DNA from: Azoarcus sp.
Lineage (GTDB): Bacteria; Pseudomonadota; Gammaproteobacteria; Burkholderiales; Rhodocyclaceae
Length of the DNA stretch: 9,208 nt
Assembly: GCA_023230755.1 (NCBI GenBank)
Contig: JALNWS010000161.1
Coordinates: forward strand, 1 to 9,208
Direction: 5' to 3'
Both the position numbers and the translations under genes were made by a program. The notes beneath the pieces were generated by a model that saw only the letters and a program-made list of their open reading frames with translations, was not told where the DNA came from and ran no database searches. Below, piece after piece: positions 1-6,022 of the stretch. Each line of letters starts with the position of its first letter. Positions within the stretch are counted from its first letter, which is position 1.

Positions 1-186
1 CTGCAGGATCGAAGCAACTTCACCTCCTTCCTGCGCGTGAGCTGCACCCGCTACCTCGAACTCGAAGTCACCGGCCTGATTCCGGCCGACCGCGCAGTCC
101 CCATCGGCTCGCTCGACGCCGACGCGGTGCTGGCCGGCGAACAGCGAGCGCCACAGCCACTCGCGCGGGTACGCAGCGTCGCCTGA
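1..186 (+). CDS. C-terminal end of an unidentified protein (5' end outside window)
   Basis: An open frame runs from the first base of the window to a TGA at 184-186 and encodes the last 61 residues of a protein, starting LQDRSNFTSFLRV and ending RVRSVA. Codons are strongly biased to G or C in the third position, as in the neighbouring genes, which supports real coding. The visible part is soluble-looking, with no membrane segment, no cysteine cluster and no motif I can assign; the alternating pattern around RYLELEVTGLIP suggests a beta strand. It is the only plus-strand gene in the window and converges with the ETF-QO gene, whose stop lies 24 nt downstream. It may belong to a separate transcript arriving from the left. 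I do not recognise the family and give no function. Confidence 0.6.
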   Translation: MQDRSNFTSFLRVSCTRYLELEVTGLIPADRAVPIGSLDADAVLAGEQRAPQPLARVRSVA

Positions 187-207
187 CGCCAGGCGGCCCA
201 ATGGGCC
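178..207. terminator. Inverted repeats at a convergent gene junction, possible bidirectional terminator
   Basis: Two overlapping hairpins can form where the plus-strand partial gene and the minus-strand ETF-QO gene meet. CGCCTG at 180-185 pairs with CAGGCG at 190-195 across a 4-nt loop and can extend outward by a G-T and a G-C pair. GGCCC at 195-199 pairs with GGGCC at 203-207 across AAT. Neither is followed by a T-run on either strand, so a classic intrinsic terminator is not supported. The position between two convergent stop codons is the main argument. Confidence 0.25.
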
Positions 208-210
208 CGG

Positions 211-1854
211 TTACATGCCCTGATAGATCGGCCCTTCCCCACCCTGCGGCACGACCCAGTTGATGTTCTGTGCGGGATCCTTAATGTCGCAGGTTTTGCA
301 ATGCACACAATTCTGGGCATTGATCTGGAGCCGGGGTGAGCTGCCCTCAGCTTCACGCACGATTTCATACACCCCCGCAGGACAGTAGCGCTGCTCGGGA
401 GCGTCGTAGGTGGCGAGATTGATCGCGATCGGGACCGTGCCATCCTTCAGTTGCAGGTGGCACGGCTGCGACTCCTCATGGTTGGTGTTGGACAGAAACA
501 CCGAAGACAGACGATCGAACGAAAGCTTTCCGTCCGGCTTTGGATAGTCGATCGGCCGACATTCCGCAGCAGGCCTGAGCGCGGTGTGATCTGCGGAGTT
601 GCGCAGAGTCCACGGCACCTTACCCTTGAACAGCATCTGCTCGGCGCCAAACAGCAGGGAGCCCAGATACAGGCCCTTCTTCATGTAGGGCTTGAAATTG
701 CGCGTTTTGTGCAACTCCTCGTGCAGCCAGCTCTGACGAAACGCCTGCGGGTAGGCGGCAAGGTCGGCATCGGCGCGCTCGTCGGCAAGCGCCTCGAACG
801 CAGCGTCTGCGGCCAGCATGCCACTCTTGATGGCAGCGTGACTGCCCTTGATGCGCGCTGCGTTCAGAAAACCGGCGTCGTCGCCGATCAGGGCCCCGCC
901 TGCGAAAGTCAGTTTTGGAAGACTCTGCAGCCCGCCCGCAGCAATCGCGCGCGCACCGTAGGACAGCCTTTTTCCGCCCTCAAGGAAACGGCGAATCTCG
1001 GGATGGGTCTTGTAGCGCTGGAACTCTTCAAAAGGTGCGAGGTAGGGATTCGTATAGCCCAGCCCCACGACGTAGCCAACTGCAACCAGGTTGTCCTCAA
1101 GGTGATAGACGAAGCCTCCGCCGTAAGTCGCATTGTCCATCGGCCAGCCCGCCGTATGCACCACCAGACCCGGCTGGTGCTGGCCCGCGGGCACCTCCCA
1201 CAACTCCTTGATCCCGATACCGTAGGTCTGGGGATCTGCTTCCCGGCGAAGGTCGAAGTGCGCCTCCAGCTGCTTGCCGAGGTGTCCGCGGCAACCTTCT
1301 GCAAACAGGGTGTAGCGGGCGTGCAACTCCATTCCAAGCTGATAGTTTGGCCCTTGTTCGCCTTCACGCGTCAGCCCCATGTCTCCGGTCGCAACGCCCT
1401 TGACCCGCCCCTGCTCGTCGAACAGCAGTTCGGCACCGGCAAACCCGGGATAGACCTCAACACCCAGCGCCTCCGCCTGCTCACCAAGCCATTTGACAAC
1501 ATTCCCCAGGCGCACGATGTAGTTGCCGTGGTTTACGAAGCAGTCGGGCAGCAAGGCGTTTGGCATCGCACGTGCACCGCTCTCGGACAGAAAGAGCACG
1601 CGATCCTCGGTGACTTCGGTCTTGAGCGGAGCACCCTGCTCTTTCCAGTCCGGAATCAGTTCGGCTAGCGCCCTGGTGTCCATTACCGCACCCGAGAGCG
1701 TATGCGCACCGATTTCGGCCGCCTTCTCGATGAGGCAAACCGAGAGATCGAGCGACTTGGCGACGGCCAGTTGCTTGAGCCGGATCGCTGCGGCCAGACC
1801 GGCGGGACCGCCACCGACGATCAGTACATCGAACTCCATTGATTCACGTTGCAT
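211..1854 (-). CDS. etfQO: Electron transfer flavoprotein-ubiquinone oxidoreductase (ETF-QO)
   Basis: This 547-residue protein, full length for bacterial ETF-QO, passes electrons from reduced electron transfer flavoprotein through FAD and a [4Fe-4S] cluster to ubiquinone at the inner membrane. It thus links acyl-CoA and related dehydrogenases to respiration. The N-terminal FAD fold has GGGPAG at residues 14-19. The central region contains the quinone-binding stretch typical of the family, around GLGYTNPYLAPFEEFQRYKTHP. The C-terminal ferredoxin-like domain carries cysteines 491, 516, 519 and 522, the last three in CVHCKTC; the 25/3/3 spacing equals that of the cluster ligands in the human enzyme. 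The first ATG is preferred because AGAGGA lies 8 nt upstream, while the in-frame ATG at codon 6 has no ribosome site. The gene follows iclR after 145 nt of palindrome-rich sequence, so it may be a separate transcript. No ETF subunit or dehydrogenase gene is in the window. The family assignment is secure; the electron-donating pathway is inferred. Confidence 0.97.
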   Translation of the reverse strand: MQRESMEFDVLIVGGGPAGLAAAIRLKQLAVAKSLDLSVCLIEKAAEIGAHTLSGAVMDTRALAELIPDWKEQGAPLKTEVTEDRVLFLSESGARAMPNALLPDCFVNHGNYIVRLGNVVKWLGEQAEALGVEVYPGFAGAELLFDEQGRVKGVATGDMGLTREGEQGPNYQLGMELHARYTLFAEGCRGHLGKQLEAHFDLRREADPQTYGIGIKELWEVPAGQHQPGLVVHTAGWPMDNATYGGGFVYHLEDNLVAVGYVVGLGYTNPYLAPFEEFQRYKTHPEIRRFLEGGKRLSYGARAIAAGGLQSLPKLTFAGGALIGDDAGFLNAARIKGSHAAIKSGMLAADAAFEALADERADADLAAYPQAFRQSWLHEELHKTRNFKPYMKKGLYLGSLLFGAEQMLFKGKVPWTLRNSADHTALRPAAECRPIDYPKPDGKLSFDRLSSVFLSNTNHEESQPCHLQLKDGTVPIAINLATYDAPEQRYCPAGVYEIVREAEGSSPRLQINAQNCVHCKTCDIKDPAQNINWVVPQGGEGPIYQGM

Positions 1855-1862
1855 GACGATAT

Positions 1863-1868
1863 TCCTCT
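1863..1868 (-). promoter_or_regulatory. Ribosome binding site of etfQO
   Basis: On the minus strand AGAGGA sits 8 nt before the ATG at 1854. An A8 tract (1871-1878, read as T8 on the plus strand) begins 2 nt further upstream. This site decides for the MQRESM start over the second ATG. Confidence 0.7.
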
Positions 1869-1881
1869 GCTTTTTTTTGCC

Positions 1882-1925
1882 GTCGGGCGCGCGCAGGCGC
1901 GCGTACGCCTCGGGCCGAGCCCGAC
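1882..1925. promoter_or_regulatory. Nested palindromes in the etfQO leader
   Basis: GTCGGGC (1882-1888) is matched by GCCCGAC (1919-1925). Inside these lie CGCGCGC (1888-1894) against GCGCGCG (1897-1903), the alternative AGGCG (1895-1899) against CGCCT (1906-1910), and the palindrome CTCGGGCCGAG (1909-1919). Several mutually exclusive hairpins could form between iclR and etfQO, about 15 nt upstream of the etfQO ribosome site. The T-run is on the wrong side for a plus-strand terminator, and the minus strand has an A-run after the hairpin, so this is not an intrinsic terminator. It could be an operator or a folded mRNA leader; function is inferred from position only. I see no convincing -35/-10 pair in the gap. 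Confidence 0.3.
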
Positions 1926-1950
1926 ACGATGGGGGTTCAGTTCAGGGAAA

Positions 1951-1991
1951 CTGCCGGGGGCGGAGCATGGCGCGCCACCCATCCCCGGCAG
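1951..1991 (-). terminator. Candidate terminator downstream of iclR
   Basis: A perfect 9-bp inverted repeat, CTGCCGGGG at 1951-1959 and CCCCGGCAG at 1983-1991, starts 8 nt after the iclR stop codon. On the minus strand the second arm is followed by TTTCCC, a short and interrupted T-run. The 23-nt loop contains the 10-bp palindrome TGGCGCGCCA (1968-1977), which may add a second stem. It could end the liv-iclR transcript and isolate etfQO. The long loop and poor T-tract keep confidence low. Confidence 0.35.
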
Positions 1992-1999
1992 CCGGACGA

Positions 2000-2821
2000 T
2001 CAGCGCCCGAGGCGGGCCTCGAGGAGTCGTACCATCTCGACCAGACGCGGCCTGACCTCATTCAGGAGGAACTCGGGCGCGAGCTTGAAGGACGGGCCAC
2101 CGCAGTTGATCGACATCGGTGGCAGCCCTTCACCGGGGCTGAATGCCATGGCAATCGCATTCACGTCCCGTTGCCAGTCCCCAAATGAGGTGCAACAACC
2201 GATATCGCGAAATTCGGCCAGCCCCTTGTCCACGCCTTCGCGAATCCGCGGCCAAGCAAGCTCGTCGAGTTCGCGAACGCTCCCCAGGACCTCGCGCCGT
2301 TCGGATTCGGAGCACATCGCCAGGTAGGCGCGTCCCATCGCAGTGGTCGCGATCGGAATACGCGACCCGACATCGAGGCTCAAGGTCAGGGCGGAGTGGC
2401 TCCGGCAGTTCTCCACATAGATCATGCTCAGCTTGTCGCGTACGCCGAGGGAGACCATGGTCTTGGAAAAATCCGCCAGTTCCTGCATCAAGGGGCGCGC
2501 GATCTGGCGCACATCGAGCTTGGACAGCATGGCGCTACCAAGCGCAAGGGTCGCGGTACCAAGACGATATTTTCCGGCACTCGGGACGTAGTGAAGGTAA
2601 CCGAGCTTCGTCAGCGTGTAGGTCAGCCGCGTTGCGGTGGAGCGCGGCAATCCGCAGGCCTCCGCAATTTCGTTATTGCCCATCAGGCGCTCGCCCGACC
2701 GGAAACTGGACAGGACCTCCAGCCCGCGCGCCAGCGCCGTCACAAAATGGCGATCCTCCTTGGCGTTGCTCTTGCGTTCGCCTTCATCGACCATCATGTC
2801 GTCCTTTGTCTCCAGCGTCAT
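2000..2821 (-). CDS. IclR-family transcriptional regulator
   Basis: This 273-residue regulator has an N-terminal winged helix-turn-helix at about residues 25-88, with the recognition region near GNNEIAEACGLPRSTATRL (48-66) and a wing around YVPSAGKYRLG. The C-terminal IclR effector-binding domain spans about 100-270 and includes the family motif GRAYLA at 163-168. IclR proteins bind DNA as dimers or tetramers and often control local catabolic genes in response to a small acid or CoA-pathway intermediate. The frame is open further upstream to 2902, but the ATG at 2821 is chosen because AGGAGG lies 4 nt before it and the longer form would overlap the preceding crotonase gene by 47 nt. It is the last gene of the minus-strand series, 34 nt after the crotonase stop, so it may regulate its own operon. 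The ligand and whether it activates or represses cannot be read from the sequence. The run of 27 codons before the start is rich in Arg and Lys and is unlikely to be translated. Confidence 0.93.
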   Translation of the reverse strand: MTLETKDDMMVDEGERKSNAKEDRHFVTALARGLEVLSSFRSGERLMGNNEIAEACGLPRSTATRLTYTLTKLGYLHYVPSAGKYRLGTATLALGSAMLSKLDVRQIARPLMQELADFSKTMVSLGVRDKLSMIYVENCRSHSALTLSLDVGSRIPIATTAMGRAYLAMCSESERREVLGSVRELDELAWPRIREGVDKGLAEFRDIGCCTSFGDWQRDVNAIAMAFSPGEGLPPMSINCGGPSFKLAPEFLLNEVRPRLVEMVRLLEARLGR

Positions 2822-2825
2822 GAAA

Positions 2826-2838
2826 CCTCCTCTCCTCC
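2826..2838 (-). promoter_or_regulatory. Ribosome binding site deciding the iclR start
   Basis: The minus strand reads GGAGGAGAGGAGG directly upstream of the ATG at 2821, giving a tandem purine-rich Shine-Dalgarno with the nearest AGGAGG 4 nt from the start. No comparable site precedes the ATG at 2902. This fixes the regulator at 273 residues. Confidence 0.75.
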
Positions 2839-2855
2839 GTCCCCGGTTCGTGATT

Positions 2856-3629
2856 TTATGTCGTCGCGTCGGTTTGCGGCGAAGGGACTTCACGCGCAGC
2901 AAAGAATCCTGCGAACGCGGCCTGTGCTTCGGCGCTGTGCAGGCGTGCGGAGAAGATGACGAACTCCTCGGCGAGGGTGTCGCTCAGGTCGCTCCGCTCC
3001 CGGCCGTGCAGCATGGCCTTGGTCAGGCGCACCGCTTCGGCAGGCAATCCAGCCAGTTCCTGTGCGACCTTTTCTGCCTCTGCAAGCGCAGTGCCGGCGG
3101 CCACAGCCCCGGTCAGCAATCCCGCATCGAGCGCTTCGACAGTATCGAATGCCCGCCCGCGCAGCAGCCAGTCCCTCGCCTTGCGCACGCCAACGAGCTT
3201 TGGCAACAGCAGGCTGGAGCCGCCCTCCGGCGTCAGCCCCAAGGGGACGAAGGGCATCCTGAAGCGCGCCGTGTCGCCGGCATAGACGAAATCGCAGTGC
3301 AGCAGCAGCGTCACCCCGATACCGACCGCCGAGCCTTCCACCGCGGCGATGAGCGGTTTGCCGAACGCTGCAAGCTGACGCAGAAAGGCCGCAGCCGGGC
3401 GGTCCTCGCCCTCACGTGGCTGCTGAAAATCCTTGAGGTCGTTCCCGGCAGTGAAATGCCCCCCTGCTCCGGTCAGCACCACCGCAGCGATCTCGGCATC
3501 GGCATCCGCGGCGGCCAGCGCTGCCGTCAGCCCGCGATAGGTCGCGCCATCGAGCGCATTGCGCACCTCGGGCCGGTTAATGGTGAGGCGCAGTACGCCA
3601 CCGGTGCGCGTTTCCAGAACACTTGTCAT
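2856..3629 (-). CDS. Enoyl-CoA hydratase/isomerase (crotonase) family protein, probably isomerase-like
   Basis: This 257-residue protein is of normal crotonase length. The CoA and oxyanion-hole segment GGHFTAGNDLKDF is at residues 56-68, and the second half of the hole is at AVEGSAVGIGVTLLLHCD (96-113). Classical hydratases carry two catalytic glutamates. Here the first position (in GIGVTLL) is Thr107 and the second (in MPFVPLG) is Phe127. Instead Glu135 lies in TPEGGSS, the pattern of ECI2-type delta3,delta2-enoyl-CoA isomerases. A double-bond isomerase, or another crotonase reaction on a CoA thioester, is therefore more likely than simple hydration. The ATG at 3629 is chosen over the open frame to 3752 because AGGAG lies 8 nt upstream and ATG overlaps the TGA of the preceding gene as ATGA, suggesting translational coupling. 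The C-terminus, from about residue 195, has the usual helical trimerisation region. The family is certain; the reaction is inferred. Confidence 0.92.
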   Translation of the reverse strand: MTSVLETRTGGVLRLTINRPEVRNALDGATYRGLTAALAAADADAEIAAVVLTGAGGHFTAGNDLKDFQQPREGEDRPAAAFLRQLAAFGKPLIAAVEGSAVGIGVTLLLHCDFVYAGDTARFRMPFVPLGLTPEGGSSLLLPKLVGVRKARDWLLRGRAFDTVEALDAGLLTGAVAAGTALAEAEKVAQELAGLPAEAVRLTKAMLHGRERSDLSDTLAEEFVIFSARLHSAEAQAAFAGFFAAREVPSPQTDATT

Positions 3630-4600
3630 ACGCTCCACTCCTGAGCCAATACACTGCTGCGTGCCTGATGAAACTCCTGCTTCAGCTGTGCCACGATTTC
3701 CCGCGTGGGCTGAATCCGGTCGATGCTCCCCACCCCTTGCCCGGCACCCCACACGTCCTTCCAGGGCTTGACCCGATTACTGCCAAAATTCATGGAGGTC
3801 TTGTCTGCGTGGGGAAGGTCGTCCGGATCAAGCCCGGATGCAACGATGCTGGGCTTGAGATAATTGCCATGCACCCCGGTGAAATACGGGGTGTAGACGA
3901 TGTCGGCGGCACTGCTGTCGACCAGCATCCGCTTGTACTCGTCGACCGCATTCGCCTCTTCGCTGGCGATGAAGCGGGTGCCGATATACGCGAAATCCGC
4001 CCCCATCGAACGCGCAGCAAGTATGGCGCCGCCGTTTGCGATCGCCCCGGAGAGCGCGATCGGACCATCGAAGAAGCGCCGCACCTCACGCACCAGCGCA
4101 AACGGGCTCAGCGTACCGGCATGGCCACCCGCGCCGGCACAGACCAGGATCAAACCATCTACGCCGGCTTCGACCGCTTTCTCTGCGTGGCGCACGCTCG
4201 TGACGTCGTGAAACACCTTGCCACCGTATGAATGTGCAGCAGAAACCACATCGCCCGGCGCGCGCAGGCTGGTGATGATCAGCGGTACCCGATGACGCAC
4301 GCAGCTCTCCATGTCGGCATCGAGTCGTTCGTTCGACTGATGCACGATCTGGTTCACCGCAAAGGGTGCGACCCGGGCACCGGGGTTGTCCCGGCGGAAG
4401 CCTTCGAGCCCGCTGCCGATCTCGTCCAGCCACTCGTCAAGCTGCAACTGGGGACGCGCATTCAGGGCAGGAAAGGAGCCGATCACGCCACTGGTGCACT
4501 GGGCAATGACCAGCGCCGGGTTGGAGATGATGAACATCGGCGAGCAGATCACCGGAAGGCTCATCTGATCGTATAGACCAGCAACAACGGGGTGAGTCAT
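3626..4600 (-). CDS. Nitronate monooxygenase / 2-nitropropane dioxygenase family flavoprotein
   Basis: This 324-residue FMN-dependent TIM-barrel protein is complete and of family length. An N-terminal SPMFIISNPAL (20-30) corresponds to the usual first FMN contact. CAGAGGHAG at 154-162 carries the conserved glycine loop and His160, which corresponds to the catalytic histidine region of nitronate monooxygenases. SGAIANGGAI (184-193) and GTRFIASEE (207-215) form the FMN phosphate site, and WGAGQGVGSI (284-293) is the typical C-terminal segment. Members oxidise alkyl nitronates, act as NADH:quinone reductases, or are related to the enoyl-ACP reductase FabK; sequence alone does not choose between these. 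The start ATG has GGAGA 8 nt upstream. The gene follows the MFS exporter by 24 nt, and its stop overlaps the crotonase start. Lying beside CoA-pathway genes, it may act on an enoyl or quinone-like intermediate, which is inference. The family is secure, the substrate unknown. Confidence 0.92.
   Translation of the reverse strand: MTHPVVAGLYDQMSLPVICSPMFIISNPALVIAQCTSGVIGSFPALNARPQLQLDEWLDEIGSGLEGFRRDNPGARVAPFAVNQIVHQSNERLDADMESCVRHRVPLIITSLRAPGDVVSAAHSYGGKVFHDVTSVRHAEKAVEAGVDGLILVCAGAGGHAGTLSPFALVREVRRFFDGPIALSGAIANGGAILAARSMGADFAYIGTRFIASEEANAVDEYKRMLVDSSAADIVYTPYFTGVHGNYLKPSIVASGLDPDDLPHADKTSMNFGSNRVKPWKDVWGAGQGVGSIDRIQPTREIVAQLKQEFHQARSSVLAQEWSV
3638..3642 (-). promoter_or_regulatory. Ribosome binding site deciding the crotonase start
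   Basis: AGGAG on the minus strand lies 8 nt before the ATG at 3629, inside the 3' end of the flavoprotein gene. It supports the short 257-residue form starting MTSVLETRT. Confidence 0.65.
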
Positions 4601-4624
4601 TCAAAAAGTCTCCAGAACATGTTC

Positions 4625-6022
4625 CTAAACGGGCGCATCCATCCGTCTGATTCGACAGGCCGGAATCGCGCCAAGAACGAAGAGCCCGGCCACCATCGCG
4701 AAGCCGAGGGTGAAGCCCCACGCGATGTCATAGCGGGCCGAGGAAAACTCCAGCCACGCCGCGAGCAGGACGATGCCAAGCGCACCACCCAACTGGCGAC
4801 TGAAATTCATTGCAGCGGTGACCGCATTAAGGTCATCGGGGTCAGCCAGCCGCATCACGCCACCGTTGAGCGACGGAATCAGCAGCCCGAGCCCGATCCG
4901 CCCCAGCACCACCCATGTCGCCACCCAGATCAAGGCGGTGGAGCTGCCCGAAAGGGCAAGCGCACCGCTGCCGCCGGCAAAGCACAGTAAGCCGGCCACC
5001 ACCACCTTGCGTACCTCGATGCGGTCGGCAAGTGTTCCGCCCAGCGGCAGGATTGCAGCGAGCGCAGCTCCGCCCGGCAATAAAAGCAGCCCTGCGGCAA
5101 ACGCCGACGCATTGAGCTGATGCTGAGCGAACAGCGGAATCAGATAGGTCGAGCCGTACAGGCCCGCGCCATACACCAGCGCCACACCCAGGCCAGCGCC
5201 AACCCCCGGCGCGGAGAACAGCCGCGGATTGAGCAGGGGATCGGCCAGGCGCCGCTGACGCAGCACGAAGCAGACACCGGCGACGAGCCCTGCCAGCAGA
5301 AGCGGCAGCGCCGACTCGCTCCCGAAGGTGGGCACGCTGGTGAGCACCGCCACCAGCGCGAAAGAAATCAGCGCAAGACTGGGCAGATCGGGCAAGCGGA
5401 CGCTCGCCTCCTCTCCACGGCCTTCGTAAAGATAACGGCGACAGCCGTACCACGCCGCCGCACTCGGCGGCACCGCGACGAGGAAGACCCCGCTCCAGCC
5501 CAGGGAATCCACCAGCAGACCGCCGACGACCGGTCCGATTGCCGGCGCCAGCACGATGCCCAGGCCATACACCGCCATTGCCCGGCCGTGTGCATTGGGC
5601 GGAAACAGCGGCAGCAAGCCCACCATCGCAATCGGCTGAATCAGACCGGCGGCAGCGCCCTGAAGTATCCGGCACACAACCAGAATGGAAAAATGCAGAT
5701 GACCCACCAGTGCGGCCATCAGCGAGGCCAGCAACAGGCAGCCCACCGCCACGCCGTAAGCACGGCGCAAACCGAAGCGGCGGATGGTCCACGGCGCCAT
5801 CAGCATCGTAACCGTCGTAGCCGCAAGAAAGGCGGTTGCAAGCACCTGCGCAGTCGCATAGCCGATGCCGAATTCGCGCTGAATGGCGGGCAGCGCAACG
5901 TTCACCACCGTCCCTTCCATCACCGCAACGAAGGTGCCGAGCAACAAGGTGGCGATCGCGCGCCAGCGGAAGCTCGTGCCCTCCGCGGCAATGCGTGCGT
6001 CCACCTCGGCCCGCCATATCAC
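4625..6022 (-). CDS. MFS transporter, DHA2 (EmrB/QacA-like) family, 14 transmembrane helices
   Basis: This 465-residue inner-membrane protein has about 14 hydrophobic segments by eye, as expected of DHA2 drug:proton antiporters. TM1 contains VAVMEGTVVNVALP (residues 32-45), the family signature with Glu36 where Asp is usual. The loop after TM2 has RRFGLRRAYG (81-90), a motif A variant. RILQGAAAG is at 118-126, and motif C, the antiporter signature, is GLGIVLAPAIGPVVGG (153-168). Such proteins export hydrophobic or amphipathic compounds using the proton gradient. The start is a GTG at 6022, which shares its first G with the livF TAG stop (TAGTG). GGAG lies 5 nt upstream, so reinitiation or coupling is likely. 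No membrane-fusion partner is in the window, so export would be to the periplasm. Placement inside an importer operon suggests removal of the substrate or a toxic intermediate. Family assignment is firm; the direction and substrate are inferred. Confidence 0.92.
   Translation of the reverse strand: MIWRAEVDARIAAEGTSFRWRAIATLLLGTFVAVMEGTVVNVALPAIQREFGIGYATAQVLATAFLAATTVTMLMAPWTIRRFGLRRAYGVAVGCLLLASLMAALVGHLHFSILVVCRILQGAAAGLIQPIAMVGLLPLFPPNAHGRAMAVYGLGIVLAPAIGPVVGGLLVDSLGWSGVFLVAVPPSAAAWYGCRRYLYEGRGEEASVRLPDLPSLALISFALVAVLTSVPTFGSESALPLLLAGLVAGVCFVLRQRRLADPLLNPRLFSAPGVGAGLGVALVYGAGLYGSTYLIPLFAQHQLNASAFAAGLLLLPGGAALAAILPLGGTLADRIEVRKVVVAGLLCFAGGSGALALSGSSTALIWVATWVVLGRIGLGLLIPSLNGGVMRLADPDDLNAVTAAMNFSRQLGGALGIVLLAAWLEFSSARYDIAWGFTLGFAMVAGLFVLGAIPACRIRRMDAPV

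Noticed and set aside
451..1668. A 405-codon open frame on the plus strand inside etfQO
   Set aside because: It is antisense to a certain ETF-QO gene. Its translation is low-complexity, rich in Arg, Gln and Leu, with no recognisable family. Long antisense frames are common opposite high-GC genes.
1871..1878. T8 run on the plus strand, as part of an intrinsic terminator
   Set aside because: The hairpins lie downstream of the T-run on the plus strand, and on the minus strand the run reads as A. Neither orientation gives a hairpin followed by U residues.
2637..3644. A 335-codon plus-strand frame across iclR and the crotonase gene
   Set aside because: It spans two well-supported minus-strand genes and has no domain-like sequence or suitable ribosome site that I can see.
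4615..4624. Perfect 10-base palindrome GAACATGTTC between the MFS and flavoprotein genes
   Set aside because: About nine perfect 10-base palindromes are expected by chance in a sequence of this length, and no second copy or promoter lies beside it. I do not call it an operator.
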